Shown piece after piece: positions 18,635 to 28,035 of a stretch of DNA of 64,000 nt. The notes below the pieces were generated by a model. The model ran no database searches, had not been told where the DNA came from, and saw nothing but the letters and a program-made list of their open reading frames with translations. The stretch's first letter is position 1. Every line of letters starts with the position of its first letter. The stretch is from Henriciella litoralis (lineage in GTDB: Bacteria > Pseudomonadota > Alphaproteobacteria > Caulobacterales > Hyphomonadaceae): contig NZ_NCSS01000006.1 in assembly GCF_002088935.1 (NCBI RefSeq), positions 1 to 64,000 of the forward strand. Direction: 5' to 3'. A program made the position numbers and the translations under genes.

Positions 18635-20023
18635 ATGAATTTCAGGCATATTCTCAAAGGCGCAGTCATCGCTGGTGCGGTGTCCTGTTTGGGCGCCGGT
18701 GCCGCCTTGGCCCAGGCCGGTTGTGAAGCAAATGAGTTCGGCGCCAAGACCGGCGAGATCTATCTCAAGGCTGAGAGCGAACTGCTGCAAAACAAGAACC
18801 CGTCTGCAGCACTGACTGAGATCAACAAGCTCAAAAGCCAGGAGCTGAACTGCTACGAGCAGGGCGCCGTTCTGAAGCTTGGCGCAGCCATCAAGATCCA
18901 GACGGGCGACTATACGGGCGCTGTTCGCGATCTCGAATCAGCTCTGAACCAAGGCTACATTCCTGCGTCTGAAACCAAGAATACCTATTACAACATCTTC
19001 CAGATCTATCTGAACCAGAATGATCTGAACAAGGCGATCGAATATTCTCGCAAGTGGATGAACGCTGGTGGCACGCCAGACCGTGACGGCATGTGGCAGC
19101 TGGCCGTGATCAACCAGAAGCTCGAGAACAATCAGGAAGCCCTGAAATGGGCGGAGCGCGTGTTCCAGAAAGACGGCTCGAATGCTGACCGTCAGGTCTA
19201 CGACTTCCTGATCTATCTCTATGATGCAACGGGCCAGCGCGCGAAGAAAGCTCAACTTCTTGAGCAGCTGCTCGCCAAGAACCCGAACGAGCGCAAACTC
19301 TGGGACGCTATCGCGGGTGACTATTTCGCCGGTGATCAGGAGCGCAAGGCGTTCGAGGTCCAGAAAGCCATGTATCTCGGCGGTATCCTCACCAAAGAGG
19401 ATGAGCTGATGCGGATCGTCAATTTCTACAACCGCTTCAATGCGCCGTATCAGGCGGCCCGCGTCCTTGAAAAAGAGATGAATGCTGGCCGAATCAGCAA
19501 AACCTACGAGCACATGGAGCTTCTCGCGAACCTCTATCAGGTTGCTCGCGAGTTCGATAAAGCCATCCCGGTCATTGAAGAAGCTGCCCGCATGAACAAT
19601 AGCGGCGCGATGTATGAGCGCCTCGGTCGTTCCTATGCCGAGCTTCAGGAGTGGGGCAAAGCTGAAGACGCGCTGACCAAGGCGCTGAACGCTGGTGGCA
19701 TCAAGGACCGCGGTCTCGCCTGGGTGCTGATTGGCCAGTCCCGCTATGAGCGCGACGACCGGTCCGGTGCACGCGAAGCTTTCAACAACGCAAACAATCG
19801 CGCTGGGCGCGGTTGGCTCGACTTCATGCGCTCTGAAGAGCAGACAGAAGTTGCCCTTGTCCGCTTCGAAGCCCAAAGCCTCGTGCAGGACCTGGAAAAC
19901 GAGCAAAAGCGCTGTAAGCAGCTTGCCGTTCTTGGTGAAGAAAACGCACCAGAAGCTTGCGCGACGGTCGAAGAGCGTCTCGCAGACGCCCAGGCCAAAT
20001 TTGAAGCGCTTGGCAGCACCTAA
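18635..20023 (+). CDS. Exported TPR-repeat protein of the TonB cluster
   Basis: A 462-residue protein with a signal peptide (LKGAVIAGAVSCLGAGAALAQ) followed by TPR-type helical repeats over most of its length (QTGDYTGAVRDLESALNQG, NDLNKAIEYSRKWMNAGG, REFDKAIPVIEEAARMN, EWGKAEDALTKALNAGG, DRSGAREAFNNANN) and a coiled-coil tail. TPR proteins close TonB2-type clusters with DUF3450, TtpC, ExbB, ExbD and TonB in many proteobacteria, and a periplasmic scaffolding role is assumed. It has its own good ribosome binding site and ends at a terminator. Confidence 0.88.
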   Translation: MNFRHILKGAVIAGAVSCLGAGAALAQAGCEANEFGAKTGEIYLKAESELLQNKNPSAALTEINKLKSQELNCYEQGAVLKLGAAIKIQTGDYTGAVRDLESALNQGYIPASETKNTYYNIFQIYLNQNDLNKAIEYSRKWMNAGGTPDRDGMWQLAVINQKLENNQEALKWAERVFQKDGSNADRQVYDFLIYLYDATGQRAKKAQLLEQLLAKNPNERKLWDAIAGDYFAGDQERKAFEVQKAMYLGGILTKEDELMRIVNFYNRFNAPYQAARVLEKEMNAGRISKTYEHMELLANLYQVAREFDKAIPVIEEAARMNNSGAMYERLGRSYAELQEWGKAEDALTKALNAGGIKDRGLAWVLIGQSRYERDDRSGAREAFNNANNRAGRGWLDFMRSEEQTEVALVRFEAQSLVQDLENEQKRCKQLAVLGEENAPEACATVEERLADAQAKFEALGST

Positions 20024-20049
20024 GTCCGGCTTCACGATTTGAATTGTTC

Positions 20050-20081
20050 AACCCCGGTCTCTCGTAGAGGCCGGGGTTTTT
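20050..20081 (+). terminator. Intrinsic terminator after the TPR gene
   Basis: AACCCCGGTCTCT, a short loop, AGAGGCCGGGGTT and a T-run at 20077-20081. Confidence 0.9.
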
Positions 20082-20160
20082 CATTGAGGGCCGCCCTGCA
20101 TGCCTTGAACAGGACGGTTAAACAGTTTCAATTGAAATCAAATGATTGAAAGGCGAATCC

Positions 20161-21450
20161 ATGAGCAAGCCAGAAAAAACCTATCGCAAACGCAAGATTG
20201 GCGATCACGTCCTGAAACCGGAATCCCTCGTCATGGGCTACGGCTTCGACCCGTCCATGTCGGAAGGCTCGATCAAGCCGCCAATCTTCATGACGTCGAC
20301 ATTCGCGTTCAAGTCGGCCCGAGACGGCGAGGCTCTCTTCCGCCAGCTCGCTGGCAAGCGTGAGGATGGTGACCCGGAAGAGGCGGACCTCATCTATACC
20401 CGCTTCAACAATCCAAACATGGAAGTTCTGGAAGACCGGCTGACGCTTTATGATGCCGGTGATCATGCGCTGGTGTTCTCATCGGGCATGGGCGCGATCA
20501 CAACCGCGCTGCTGGCCTGCGCTGGCGCCGGGACGACGATCCTTCATTCCAGCCCGCTTTATGGCGGGACGGAAGTCTTCATGCGAACCTTCATGCCGGA
20601 CTTCGGCGTCACGCCGTTCGAGATGGATGCCTGGGCCACTGAAGATGAAATCCTGGCACGCGCCCGCGAAGCGGCAAAAAAAGGCCCGCTGAGCGTCATC
20701 TTCACCGAATCGCCAGCCAATCCAACCTGTGCGCTGGTCGATATCGAAGCTTGCGCCCGTGTTGCAGACAAAATTGAGGAAGAGACAGGCCACCGCCCGA
20801 TCATCATGTGCGACAACACGATGATGGGCCCGATCGGTCATGTCCCCCTGAAGCATGGCGCCGATGTCGCGCTGTACTCGCTGACCAAATATATTGGCGG
20901 CCATTCCGACCTCGTCGCCGGCGCTGCGATCGGGAATGAAGAGGCGATCGCGAAGATCCGCCGTGTGCGGAACTATCTCGGCACGACGCTGGATGCCCAC
21001 ACCTGCTGGCTGGTAACACGCTCGCTTGAAACGGTTCAGCTTCGCATGGAAAAGGCGTTCGCGAATGCGCGCGTTTGTGCGGAGTTCCTGCGCGACCACC
21101 CAAAGGTCGGCAAGGTGATGTATCCAGCTTTCCTTGAAGAGGGTGACCCTCAGCGCAAGGTCTATGAAGAGCAATGCGAGGCGGCTGGATCGACCTTCTC
21201 ATTCGATGTGAACGGCGGCAAGGAAGCGGCCTTCCGTCTGCTCGATTCGCTTCAACTCGTGAAACTTGCCGTGAGCCTTGGCGGGACGGAAAGCCTGATG
21301 TGCCATCCCGGCTCGACGACGCATTCTGGTGTGGATGAGGCCATCCGCAAACGTATCGGCTTCACCGATGGCCTGATCCGCTTTTCGGTAGGGATTGAGG
21401 CCGCCGACGACTTGATCGCCGACCTCACCCAGGCGCTCGATAAGGTTTAG
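20161..21450 (+). CDS. Cystathionine gamma-synthase/methionine gamma-lyase family PLP enzyme
   Basis: A 429-residue Cys/Met-metabolism PLP enzyme. The start is ATG 20161 with AAAGG upstream; an in-frame TTG at 20146 is less likely. Visible are TRFNNPN (phosphate-binding Tyr/Arg), FSSGMGAI, the ESPANPTC segment, DNTMMGP and the PLP lysine in LYSLTKYIGGHSD, then SLGGTESLMCHPGSTTHS near the C-terminus. The family covers cystathionine gamma-synthase, O-acetylhomoserine sulfhydrylase and methionine gamma-lyase, which cannot be told apart by reading. The N-terminus carries a longer basic extension (PEKTYRKRKIGDHVLKPES) typical of a subfamily in alphaproteobacteria. It is convergent with, and overlaps by 4 bp, the DUF481 gene. 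Confidence 0.9.
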   Translation: MSKPEKTYRKRKIGDHVLKPESLVMGYGFDPSMSEGSIKPPIFMTSTFAFKSARDGEALFRQLAGKREDGDPEEADLIYTRFNNPNMEVLEDRLTLYDAGDHALVFSSGMGAITTALLACAGAGTTILHSSPLYGGTEVFMRTFMPDFGVTPFEMDAWATEDEILARAREAAKKGPLSVIFTESPANPTCALVDIEACARVADKIEEETGHRPIIMCDNTMMGPIGHVPLKHGADVALYSLTKYIGGHSDLVAGAAIGNEEAIAKIRRVRNYLGTTLDAHTCWLVTRSLETVQLRMEKAFANARVCAEFLRDHPKVGKVMYPAFLEEGDPQRKVYEEQCEAAGSTFSFDVNGGKEAAFRLLDSLQLVKLAVSLGGTESLMCHPGSTTHSGVDEAIRKRIGFTDGLIRFSVGIEAADDLIADLTQALDKV

Positions 21451-22196
21451 CCGCCAAACCCGTAGACAAGCGATATCCGTGTCGCCGTATCCGTCGCCTC
21501 AAATCCAGGCGGCGGATTGGTGTCGTGGCGCACATCGATTGAGAAGCGGGCCGAGAATTTATCGGTCAGCGCGGCCGTCAGGGCGAGAACATTGCCGATC
21601 TGCGTCGATTCCTGCGCATAGATAAAGTCGGTCGTGTTTGTGAGCGAAACCGCGTCATTGAAAGCGTGCGCAAACTCCGATTTGCCGACGAAAGCAAAGG
21701 ACTCTTCGGTCGTGGCGGGCGTTGTGACGGGCGCGCCATTGACCAGCGTCGTTGTCGCGCGCACTTCATCAATCTTGATGCCGGGGCCACCCTGGACCGA
21801 CCAGTTCGTCGGCTCACCTTCGAGGATAAGATAGCCAAGCCCGCCGCCCACAAAGAGACGCGAGTCAAAACCGGAAAACTCATCTTTCTCGTAGGAGGTA
21901 CGGCCGAAGGCGAACAGCTTGTCGCCAATCTGCCGGTCGACCTCACCGGCGAGGAAATATCGGTTCTTGGTCTCGACAGAGTCCGTTTCACCATAATCCG
22001 CAGCCGCTTCGCCAGAATAGGTCCAGAAGCCCGACTTGCGGTTTAGCTTGAGGGAGAGGCCGAGATCGGCCGTTTCTGTGTTGCCCGTTGTGTAGCCAGC
22101 GCTGAACGCGCCTTCGCCGGTCCAGCCATCCTGCGCGACCGCGATCGGGGCCAGCAGGCAGCTTGCAGCAAGAATTGATGTAATCCGGTATCTCAT
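21447..22196 (-). CDS. DUF481-family outer-membrane barrel protein
   Basis: About 249 residues from the ATG at 22196, which follows AAGGAG at 9 nt (a frame to 22235 lacks support). It has a signal peptide (ILAASCLLAPIAVAQ), then the DUF481 start GWTGEGAFSAGYTTGNTETAD and alternating beta-strand segments (KNRYFLAGEVDRQ, KLFAFGRTSYEKDEFSGFD, LFVGGGLGYLIL), ending ISLVYGFGG as an outer-membrane strand. The family resembles YdiY-type salt-inducible outer-membrane proteins, with no defined substrate. It is transcribed alone and overlaps the convergent PLP-enzyme gene by 4 bp. Confidence 0.88.
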   Translation of the reverse strand: MRYRITSILAASCLLAPIAVAQDGWTGEGAFSAGYTTGNTETADLGLSLKLNRKSGFWTYSGEAAADYGETDSVETKNRYFLAGEVDRQIGDKLFAFGRTSYEKDEFSGFDSRLFVGGGLGYLILEGEPTNWSVQGGPGIKIDEVRATTTLVNGAPVTTPATTEESFAFVGKSEFAHAFNDAVSLTNTTDFIYAQESTQIGNVLALTAALTDKFSARFSIDVRHDTNPPPGFEATDTATRISLVYGFGG

Positions 22197-22326
22197 GGGC
22201 TGTCGCTCCTTATTTTTCCGGCCTCCTCCTCTCAAACAGACACGAACAAGGCGTTAACCATGCTGGGGCAGGGCGATGGCGATATGAGGTTCAGCCCCCG
22301 GCCGGGCTTGCAGGAATTGATTTCTC

Positions 22327-23598
22327 ATGAAACCAAGGGGCATGACTGATTTGGCAATAAAGACCTCTGACGATGAGGCCGTCTGCGCGCGAATTGCAGA
22401 CGCTGAAAACGACATCAAGCAGCGTATGCTTGACTGGTCCGCAATCAACACAGGCAGCTGGAACCGCGAAGGTCTGGAGAGGCTCGCGCCGAAGCTTGCA
22501 GATGCATTCTCGGCGCTGGATGCCGAGGTCAAACTGCAACCTTCCCTGCCGTTCGAAAAAGTCGACGACAAGGGAAAGGCCGTGGATTTCCAGACCGCGC
22601 CAATCCTCCGGGTCAATTCACGCCCCGAGGCGCCGGTTCAGATCATTATGAGCGGGCATTACGACACTGTCTTTCCGCCAGGCACCTTTACTGAGATCAC
22701 CGAGATGGATGACGGGCGTCTGAACGGGCCGGGTCTGGCCGATATGAAGGGCGGACTGTCCGTCATGCTCGAGGCATTGAAAGCCTTTGAGGCGGGCCCT
22801 TTAAAGGACAAGCTTGGCTATCAGATCGTCGTCTCTCCGGATGAGGAGATCGGTAATTTTGCGAGCTCTGGCGCTTTGAAAGAGGCGGCTCAGTCCGGCG
22901 CCATGGTCGGGATGACCTATGAGCCATGCATGGAAACGGGCGCGATGTCCGGCGGCCGCAAAGGCTCTGCCGTGTTCGACATCGTCCTGCATGGCCGCTC
23001 GGCCCATGCGGGCCGCTCAAAGGAAGATGGCCGTAGCGCCCTCGAGGCCGCTGCCCATATGGTCGTGGACATTGAAGCACTGAACAATCGCCGCGAAGGC
23101 GTCTCGTTCAACGTCGGCAGTATCGACGGCGGCAATGCCGTAAATATCGTGCCGGATCTTGCAATTGTCCGCTTCGGGGCCCGCGCGCCCGATGCCGATG
23201 CGGCCCAGTGGGCAACATGGGAAGTTGAGCGTCTCTTCAAGGAAGCCACCGTACGCGACGGGATTACCGGACATCTGCATGGCGGGTTCTATCGCCCTCC
23301 AAAGCCGCGAAACGAAGCTCAGCAAGCGTTGTTCACTGCTGTCGCCGATACCGGCCGGGCGCTGGATCTTCAGCTTGAGTTCCAGGACACAGGCGGCGTC
23401 TGTGAAGGCAACAATATCTTCGCGGCCGGTGTGCCAAATGTCGACACGCTGGGCGTGATGGGCGGACGCATCCACTCGAGTGAAGAATATGTGGTGTTGT
23501 CCAGCCTGGTTGAGCGGGCAAGCCTCTCGGCACTCCTTCTGAACCGTTTTGCCGATGGACGTATCGACGCAAACAAGATCAAGGCGCTAATGGAATGA
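22327..23598 (+). CDS. M20-family metallohydrolase, first gene of the arginine succinyltransferase cluster
   Basis: A 423-residue di-zinc hydrolase of the M20 (carboxypeptidase G2-like) family. Metal-site motifs are SGHYDTVFP (His/Asp), GPGLADMKGG (bridging Asp) and VSPDEEIGN (catalytic Glu and ligand Glu), with a dimerisation domain around GRSAHAGRSKEDGRSA. ATG 22327 is used; ATG 22342 (AAGGGG close upstream) is an alternative. Its stop overlaps the astA start (ATGA), so the two are translated together. The usual last enzyme of this pathway, succinylglutamate desuccinylase AstE, is not in the window, and this amide-cleaving hydrolase is a natural candidate to replace it (inference from context). 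Confidence 0.88.
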   Translation: MKPRGMTDLAIKTSDDEAVCARIADAENDIKQRMLDWSAINTGSWNREGLERLAPKLADAFSALDAEVKLQPSLPFEKVDDKGKAVDFQTAPILRVNSRPEAPVQIIMSGHYDTVFPPGTFTEITEMDDGRLNGPGLADMKGGLSVMLEALKAFEAGPLKDKLGYQIVVSPDEEIGNFASSGALKEAAQSGAMVGMTYEPCMETGAMSGGRKGSAVFDIVLHGRSAHAGRSKEDGRSALEAAAHMVVDIEALNNRREGVSFNVGSIDGGNAVNIVPDLAIVRFGARAPDADAAQWATWEVERLFKEATVRDGITGHLHGGFYRPPKPRNEAQQALFTAVADTGRALDLQLEFQDTGGVCEGNNIFAAGVPNVDTLGVMGGRIHSSEEYVVLSSLVERASLSALLLNRFADGRIDANKIKALME

Positions 23599-24617
23599 GC
23601 TCTTCCTATGTCATGCGGCCGGCCCGGCTGGATGATTTCGACTCCCTAATGACGCTTGCCGAGGAATCCGGGCCAGGCTTCACCAGCTTGCCTGTGCATG
23701 AAGGTATTATTCGAGAGCGGCTTGAAAAGTCCGAAAAGGCTTTTTCGGGCAAACTCGATCAGCCGCAATACGGCAAGTATCTCATGATGATGATCGATCA
23801 TGAGACGGGCGAGGTGGGCGGCTGCAGCGCTGTAAAGGCCGGTGTCGGTATCGAGCAGCCTTTCTTCAATTACCGCGTCATCACGCTGGCTCAGGCCAGC
23901 CAGGCAGCTGACCGCCGGTTTGATATGGACGCGCTGGTGCTGACCAATGAATTCGTCGGCTATACGGAAGTCGGTACGCTCTTCCTGCGTCAGTCGCATC
24001 GCGGCGGTGGGGCAGGGCGGCTCGCGGCCCAGTCGCGCTATCTGTTGATGGCCTGCGAACCGGAACGCTTCGGCGACATGGTCCTGGCGGAGCTTCGCGG
24101 TGTCGTGGACGCCAAGGGCCAGACCCCTTTCTGGGATGCGATAGGACGGCATTTCTTCGGCATGGAATTCGCCGAGGCCGACATCCTGTCTGCCGTCTCA
24201 GACAATCAGTTCATCCTGGACCTGATGCCGAAATATCCGATCTATGTGGACCTTCTGCCGCCGGAAGCGCGCGAGGTTATCGGCCGCTGCCATGCAGACG
24301 GCGTCGGCGCACTGAAGCTGCTCGAATGGGAAGGTTTCCGTTTCGAGCGGACAGTCGACATTTTTGATGGTGGCCCGCTTGTGGCCGCGCCGCGTGGTCT
24401 CATCCGGACGATCCGCGAAAGCCGTCTTGTCAAGCTGGTTGAAGGCGAGGCACGCGGCAGAACGGGCATCGCGTCCAATGATAATTTTGAGGATATCCGC
24501 ATCTCTCTCCTTGAGGGCGAGCTGCGCGGCGATAGCGAATTCGTCACCTCACAGGCGGTCCTTGATCGCCTCAAGCTGCGATCCGGCAGCGTTGCAAGAC
24601 TTTGGCTGAGGAGCTGA
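23595..24617 (+). CDS. astA: Arginine N-succinyltransferase
   Basis: A 340-residue AstA, which transfers succinyl from succinyl-CoA to arginine in the first step of the AST pathway for using arginine as carbon and nitrogen source. Family landmarks are the YVMRPARLDDFDSLMTLAEESGPGFTSLP start, FLRQSHRGGGAGRLAAQSRYLLM (acyl-CoA binding), FWDAIGRHFFGMEFAEAD and LEWEGFRFERTVDIFDGGP. The length is normal. It overlaps the M20 hydrolase by 4 nt and astD follows after 3 nt. Confidence 0.96.
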   Translation: MSSSYVMRPARLDDFDSLMTLAEESGPGFTSLPVHEGIIRERLEKSEKAFSGKLDQPQYGKYLMMMIDHETGEVGGCSAVKAGVGIEQPFFNYRVITLAQASQAADRRFDMDALVLTNEFVGYTEVGTLFLRQSHRGGGAGRLAAQSRYLLMACEPERFGDMVLAELRGVVDAKGQTPFWDAIGRHFFGMEFAEADILSAVSDNQFILDLMPKYPIYVDLLPPEAREVIGRCHADGVGALKLLEWEGFRFERTVDIFDGGPLVAAPRGLIRTIRESRLVKLVEGEARGRTGIASNDNFEDIRISLLEGELRGDSEFVTSQAVLDRLKLRSGSVARLWLRS

Positions 24618-24620
24618 ACA

Positions 24621-26081
24621 ATGTCGAAAGGCGTTTATATCAATGGCAAATGGTCTGCCGGCGACGGCGACTGGTTTGAGAAGACCTGCCCGGCAACTGG
24701 CGAAACCAGCTGGGAAGGGCAGGCGGCCAGTGCGTCGCAGGTGAATGCAGCGGTTGAGGCCGCGCAGGCTGCCGGCGTTGCCTGGCGCCACACCCCGCAG
24801 CATGACCGCACCCGAATTCTTGAAGCCTATGCCGAAGCTGTGGGCGAGCGCGCTGAACAGATATCTGAGGCGATCAGCCGGGATATGGGCAAGGCGCGCT
24901 GGGAATCGATGGGCGAAGCCGGCGCCATGCGCGGCAAGATTGCCGTCTCGATCCAGGCGCAGGTAGAGCGCGCAGGCGGACGACAGGATGAGACGGCCTT
25001 CGGCTCCGCGCATCTGACGCACCGCGCGCATGGCGTAATGGCCGTGTTCGGCCCATTCAACTTCCCCGGCCATCTGCCGAACGGGCATATCGTGCCGGCG
25101 CTGTTGGCGGGCAATACGGTGGTCTTCAAGCCATCTGAACTGGCCCCGGCCGTCGCTAAGATCATGGTTGAGTGTTTCGAAGCGGCTGGACTTCCGGCAG
25201 GCGTGCTGAACGTCATTCATGGCGGGCGCCACACGGGCGCAGCCTTGCTGGATGCCGAGATCAACGGTCTGCTGTTCACCGGGTCTGCAAATACAGGCAC
25301 GGCATTTCACCGCCACTTTGCCGGTCGCCCGGAAGTGATTCTCGCGCTCGAAATGGGCGGTAACAATCCACTGATCGTATGGGACCCGGCCGATATTGAG
25401 GCGGCGGGTGACATCGCAGCTCAGTCGGCCTTTCTGACGACAGGCCAGCGGTGCAGCTGTGCCCGCCGCGTCTACGTCCCGCAAGGCAAGTTCGGCGACA
25501 GCGTGATCGAAGCCATTGTCGAGCGCGCCCGTAGCCTCAAGATCGGGGCGTGGGATGAGGATGACGTCTTCATGGGGCCGCTGGTCTCAGAGCAGGCTGC
25601 GCAGGCCGCTGTGGACTTTCAGACCATGCTTTCCAAGGCGGGCGGCAAACCGCTACGCCGTCTCAAGCGCATGGATCGCGGCGGCGGTTTCGTCACCGCG
25701 GGCGTCATCGATATGACGGACGCCGGGAATGTGCCCGACGAAGAGCTGTTCGGCCCGCTCATGCAGGTGTTCCGCGTGAAAGACTTCGATGCTGCGATCC
25801 TGAAGGCAAACGACACGCGCTTTGGTCTCTCAGGTGGCCTCGTCAGCGATGATGATGCGCTGTGGCTGCGGGCTCATAATGAGATGCGGGCAGGTATCCT
25901 CAACCGGAACCGGCCAACCGCTGGCGCAGCTGGCAACATGCCGTTCGGCGGACCAGGCCTGTCAGGCAATTTCCGACCCGGCGCCTACTATGCAGCAGAC
26001 TATTGCGCCTGGCCGCAAGCCAGCCAGGTGGCGGACACCGCAGAGCGTATGTCCGCGCAGGGCTTCGGCAAGAAAGCCTAG
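24621..26081 (+). CDS. astD: Succinylglutamate-semialdehyde dehydrogenase
   Basis: A 486-residue aldehyde dehydrogenase that oxidises N-succinylglutamate semialdehyde with NAD in the AST pathway. It has FGPFNFPGHLPNGHIVPALLAG (coenzyme site), the LALEMGGNNP general-base Glu and the catalytic Cys in FLTTGQRCSCARR. The GGNNPLIVWDPADI stretch and C-terminal FGGPGLSGNFRPGAYYAADYC are typical of AstD rather than betaine-aldehyde enzymes. It is immediately downstream of astA. Its end overlaps the convergent DsrE-like gene by 4 bp. Confidence 0.96.
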   Translation: MSKGVYINGKWSAGDGDWFEKTCPATGETSWEGQAASASQVNAAVEAAQAAGVAWRHTPQHDRTRILEAYAEAVGERAEQISEAISRDMGKARWESMGEAGAMRGKIAVSIQAQVERAGGRQDETAFGSAHLTHRAHGVMAVFGPFNFPGHLPNGHIVPALLAGNTVVFKPSELAPAVAKIMVECFEAAGLPAGVLNVIHGGRHTGAALLDAEINGLLFTGSANTGTAFHRHFAGRPEVILALEMGGNNPLIVWDPADIEAAGDIAAQSAFLTTGQRCSCARRVYVPQGKFGDSVIEAIVERARSLKIGAWDEDDVFMGPLVSEQAAQAAVDFQTMLSKAGGKPLRRLKRMDRGGGFVTAGVIDMTDAGNVPDEELFGPLMQVFRVKDFDAAILKANDTRFGLSGGLVSDDDALWLRAHNEMRAGILNRNRPTAGAAGNMPFGGPGLSGNFRPGAYYAADYCAWPQASQVADTAERMSAQGFGKKA

Positions 26082-26614
26082 AACGGATTGAGCGTATAAC
26101 CGTCCCGCGCCAGAAGCGCGTGGGCGGTCATCGCCGATAGCGACATCTGCACGCCGGGTAGAAGGTCTTCCTTGGTGATCCCGCGCGCTGCAGCGGTCTG
26201 TCCGCACAGATAGATCGGCACACCATTGGCGATCAGCGCTTCGACCAGCTTGGTGGTGTCAGATGCCTCTGCATCTTCAGCAGGCTTTGTCAGATGCGTT
26301 GCAGCGCCGCCATGAACGACAATTGCTGGCTTGATGTCCTCCAGCGGAATACCGGCTCGGGCATGCATGTTGATGAAACGTGCCACACTCTCGAACCGCT
26401 TGTTCAGCACGTCGTCTTCACTGGCCTCAGCGATATCAAAGACGACCTTGAACTCCGTCCCCTCCGGGATCGCCTGATCCGATTCCACCTGTGCGGTCGG
26501 GCCAAACGCCTCAAAAACCGGCCCGGTTGAGAAGCCGTTTTTTGCCGATTGCGCACTTGCCGTGAACGTCAGGGCTGCGCCAAGCAGGGCGCTCATCATC
26601 AATCGTTTCATCAT
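26078..26614 (-). CDS. Exported DsrE-like protein
   Basis: A 178-residue protein with a signal peptide (LMMSALLGAALTFTASA) and a DsrE/DsrF-like alpha/beta fold: FKVVFDIAEASEDD, RFINMHARAGI, AIVVHGGAATHL, and the conserved single Cys in YLCGQTAAARGI. Cytoplasmic DsrE proteins carry sulfur; periplasmic versions like this one are of unknown function. It is inserted on the opposite strand between astD and astB, convergent with astD (4-bp overlap) and divergent from astB by 98 bp. GAGGA precedes the start. A role in arginine catabolism is not evident. Confidence 0.82.
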   Translation of the reverse strand: MMKRLMMSALLGAALTFTASAQSAKNGFSTGPVFEAFGPTAQVESDQAIPEGTEFKVVFDIAEASEDDVLNKRFESVARFINMHARAGIPLEDIKPAIVVHGGAATHLTKPAEDAEASDTTKLVEALIANGVPIYLCGQTAAARGITKEDLLPGVQMSLSAMTAHALLARDGYTLNPF

Positions 26615-26712
26615 GCTCGGTCCTCTGTTCTGCGCAGTCCAGCCTACTACCCGTCTGCACAGAGTCGATAGCGCGTCTTTCCATGCTGGCGCGGCGGGTG
26701 TAACCCGCTGAG

Positions 26713-28035
26713 ATGAGCACAGCGTACGAAGTCAATTTCGACGGCCTGATCGGCCCCAGTCACAATTATGGCGGCATGTCGCACGGCAATCTCGCCAGTT
26801 CGAAGAACGAGGGCGACGTCTCCAACCCGCGCGAGGCCGCGCTGCAGGGGCTGGAGAAAATGCGCCTGCTTCACCGCGCCGGGCTAAAGCAGGGCATCCT
26901 GCCGCCTCTGCCGCGCCCGAATTTTGACCTCCTCGCCAGCGCAGGCTTCGGTGGCTCCGATGCCGCCATGATTGAAGCGGCCGCACAGCAGGCGCCAGCG
27001 CTTCTGAAAGCCGCCTATAGCGCCAGCGCGATGTGGGCCGCCAATGCCGCGACCGTCTCGCCCTCGGCGGACGCTGCAGATGGCCGCCTGCACCTCACAT
27101 CGGCAAATCTGTCGACCATGCTGCACCGCTCTATCGAGCATCCCGACACCACCGCCGCGCTGCTGTCGATCTTTGAGCGTGAGGACATGTTCGCGGTCCA
27201 TGGCGCGCTGCCGCCGCATGCTGATTTTTCAGACGAAGGCGCCGCCAACCATGTCCGTCTTTGCGCCGAGCATGGCGCGCCCGGCGTCGAGCTCTTCGTC
27301 TATGGCCGCGAGCCCGGCGAGAGCACCGTCGGCTTCCCGGCCCGTCAGAGCCTTCTCGCCAGCCAGTCCATCGCCCGAGCCCACGCCCTCAGCCATGACC
27401 GGACCGTCTTCGCGCGCCAGTCGACGGCGGCCATTGATGCCGGCGCATTCCACAATGACGTTGTCTGCGTCGGCGCGCTGGAAACGCTCTTCTTCCATGA
27501 GCTCGCTTTCGAAGACACCGATGGCATGCTGGAGCAGCTACGCCGGGCCGCGGATGGCTTGTTTGAGCTAAAGCCCGTCATGGTGCCGGAAGCTGAAGTG
27601 CCAATTGGCGACGCGATCACGTCTTACCTGTTTAACTCGCAGCTCCTGCAGATGCCCGGCGAAGACCGGCTCGTTCTGCTCGCGCCGCTGGAGACGCAGG
27701 AAACCGACAGCACACGTAACTTCTGTGAGCGCATGGTCGCCGGCAATGGCCCGATCGGGCGCGTCCAGTATGTTGATGTGCGCCAGTCCATGCGCAATGG
27801 CGGCGGCCCGGCCTGCCTGCGCCTGCGGGTCGTGATGACCGAGGTGGAGCTTGCAAGTTGTCACCAGGACGTACTGGTCAGCGATGAGAAAATCGATGCA
27901 CTGCAGGCGATTGTTAGCGAAACCTATCGGGACCGCGTCGTCTCCGCTGATCTTGCAGATCCAGCTTTTGCCGATGAGTGCCGTACCGCGCGCGAGCAAT
28001 TGCTTGAGGAGTTGGGGCTTTCCAGTCTTGCTTAA
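26713..28035 (+). CDS. astB: N-succinylarginine dihydrolase
   Basis: A 440-residue AstB of the guanidino-group-modifying fold that hydrolyses succinylarginine to succinylornithine, ammonia and CO2. It begins YEVNFDGLIGPSHNYGGMSHGNLAS. The active-site His is in GAFHNDVVCVG and the nucleophilic Cys in GGGPACLRLRV near the C-terminus. The ribosome binding site is poor (only GGGTG). It is separated from astA/astD by the opposite-strand DsrE gene, so it needs its own promoter in the 98-bp divergent gap. AstC and AstE are not in the window. Confidence 0.96.
   Translation: MSTAYEVNFDGLIGPSHNYGGMSHGNLASSKNEGDVSNPREAALQGLEKMRLLHRAGLKQGILPPLPRPNFDLLASAGFGGSDAAMIEAAAQQAPALLKAAYSASAMWAANAATVSPSADAADGRLHLTSANLSTMLHRSIEHPDTTAALLSIFEREDMFAVHGALPPHADFSDEGAANHVRLCAEHGAPGVELFVYGREPGESTVGFPARQSLLASQSIARAHALSHDRTVFARQSTAAIDAGAFHNDVVCVGALETLFFHELAFEDTDGMLEQLRRAADGLFELKPVMVPEAEVPIGDAITSYLFNSQLLQMPGEDRLVLLAPLETQETDSTRNFCERMVAGNGPIGRVQYVDVRQSMRNGGGPACLRLRVVMTEVELASCHQDVLVSDEKIDALQAIVSETYRDRVVSADLADPAFADECRTAREQLLEELGLSSLA

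Noticed and set aside
18938..20035. A 365-residue open frame antisense to the TPR gene
   Set aside because: Antisense shadow of the TPR gene; no ribosome binding site or family signature.
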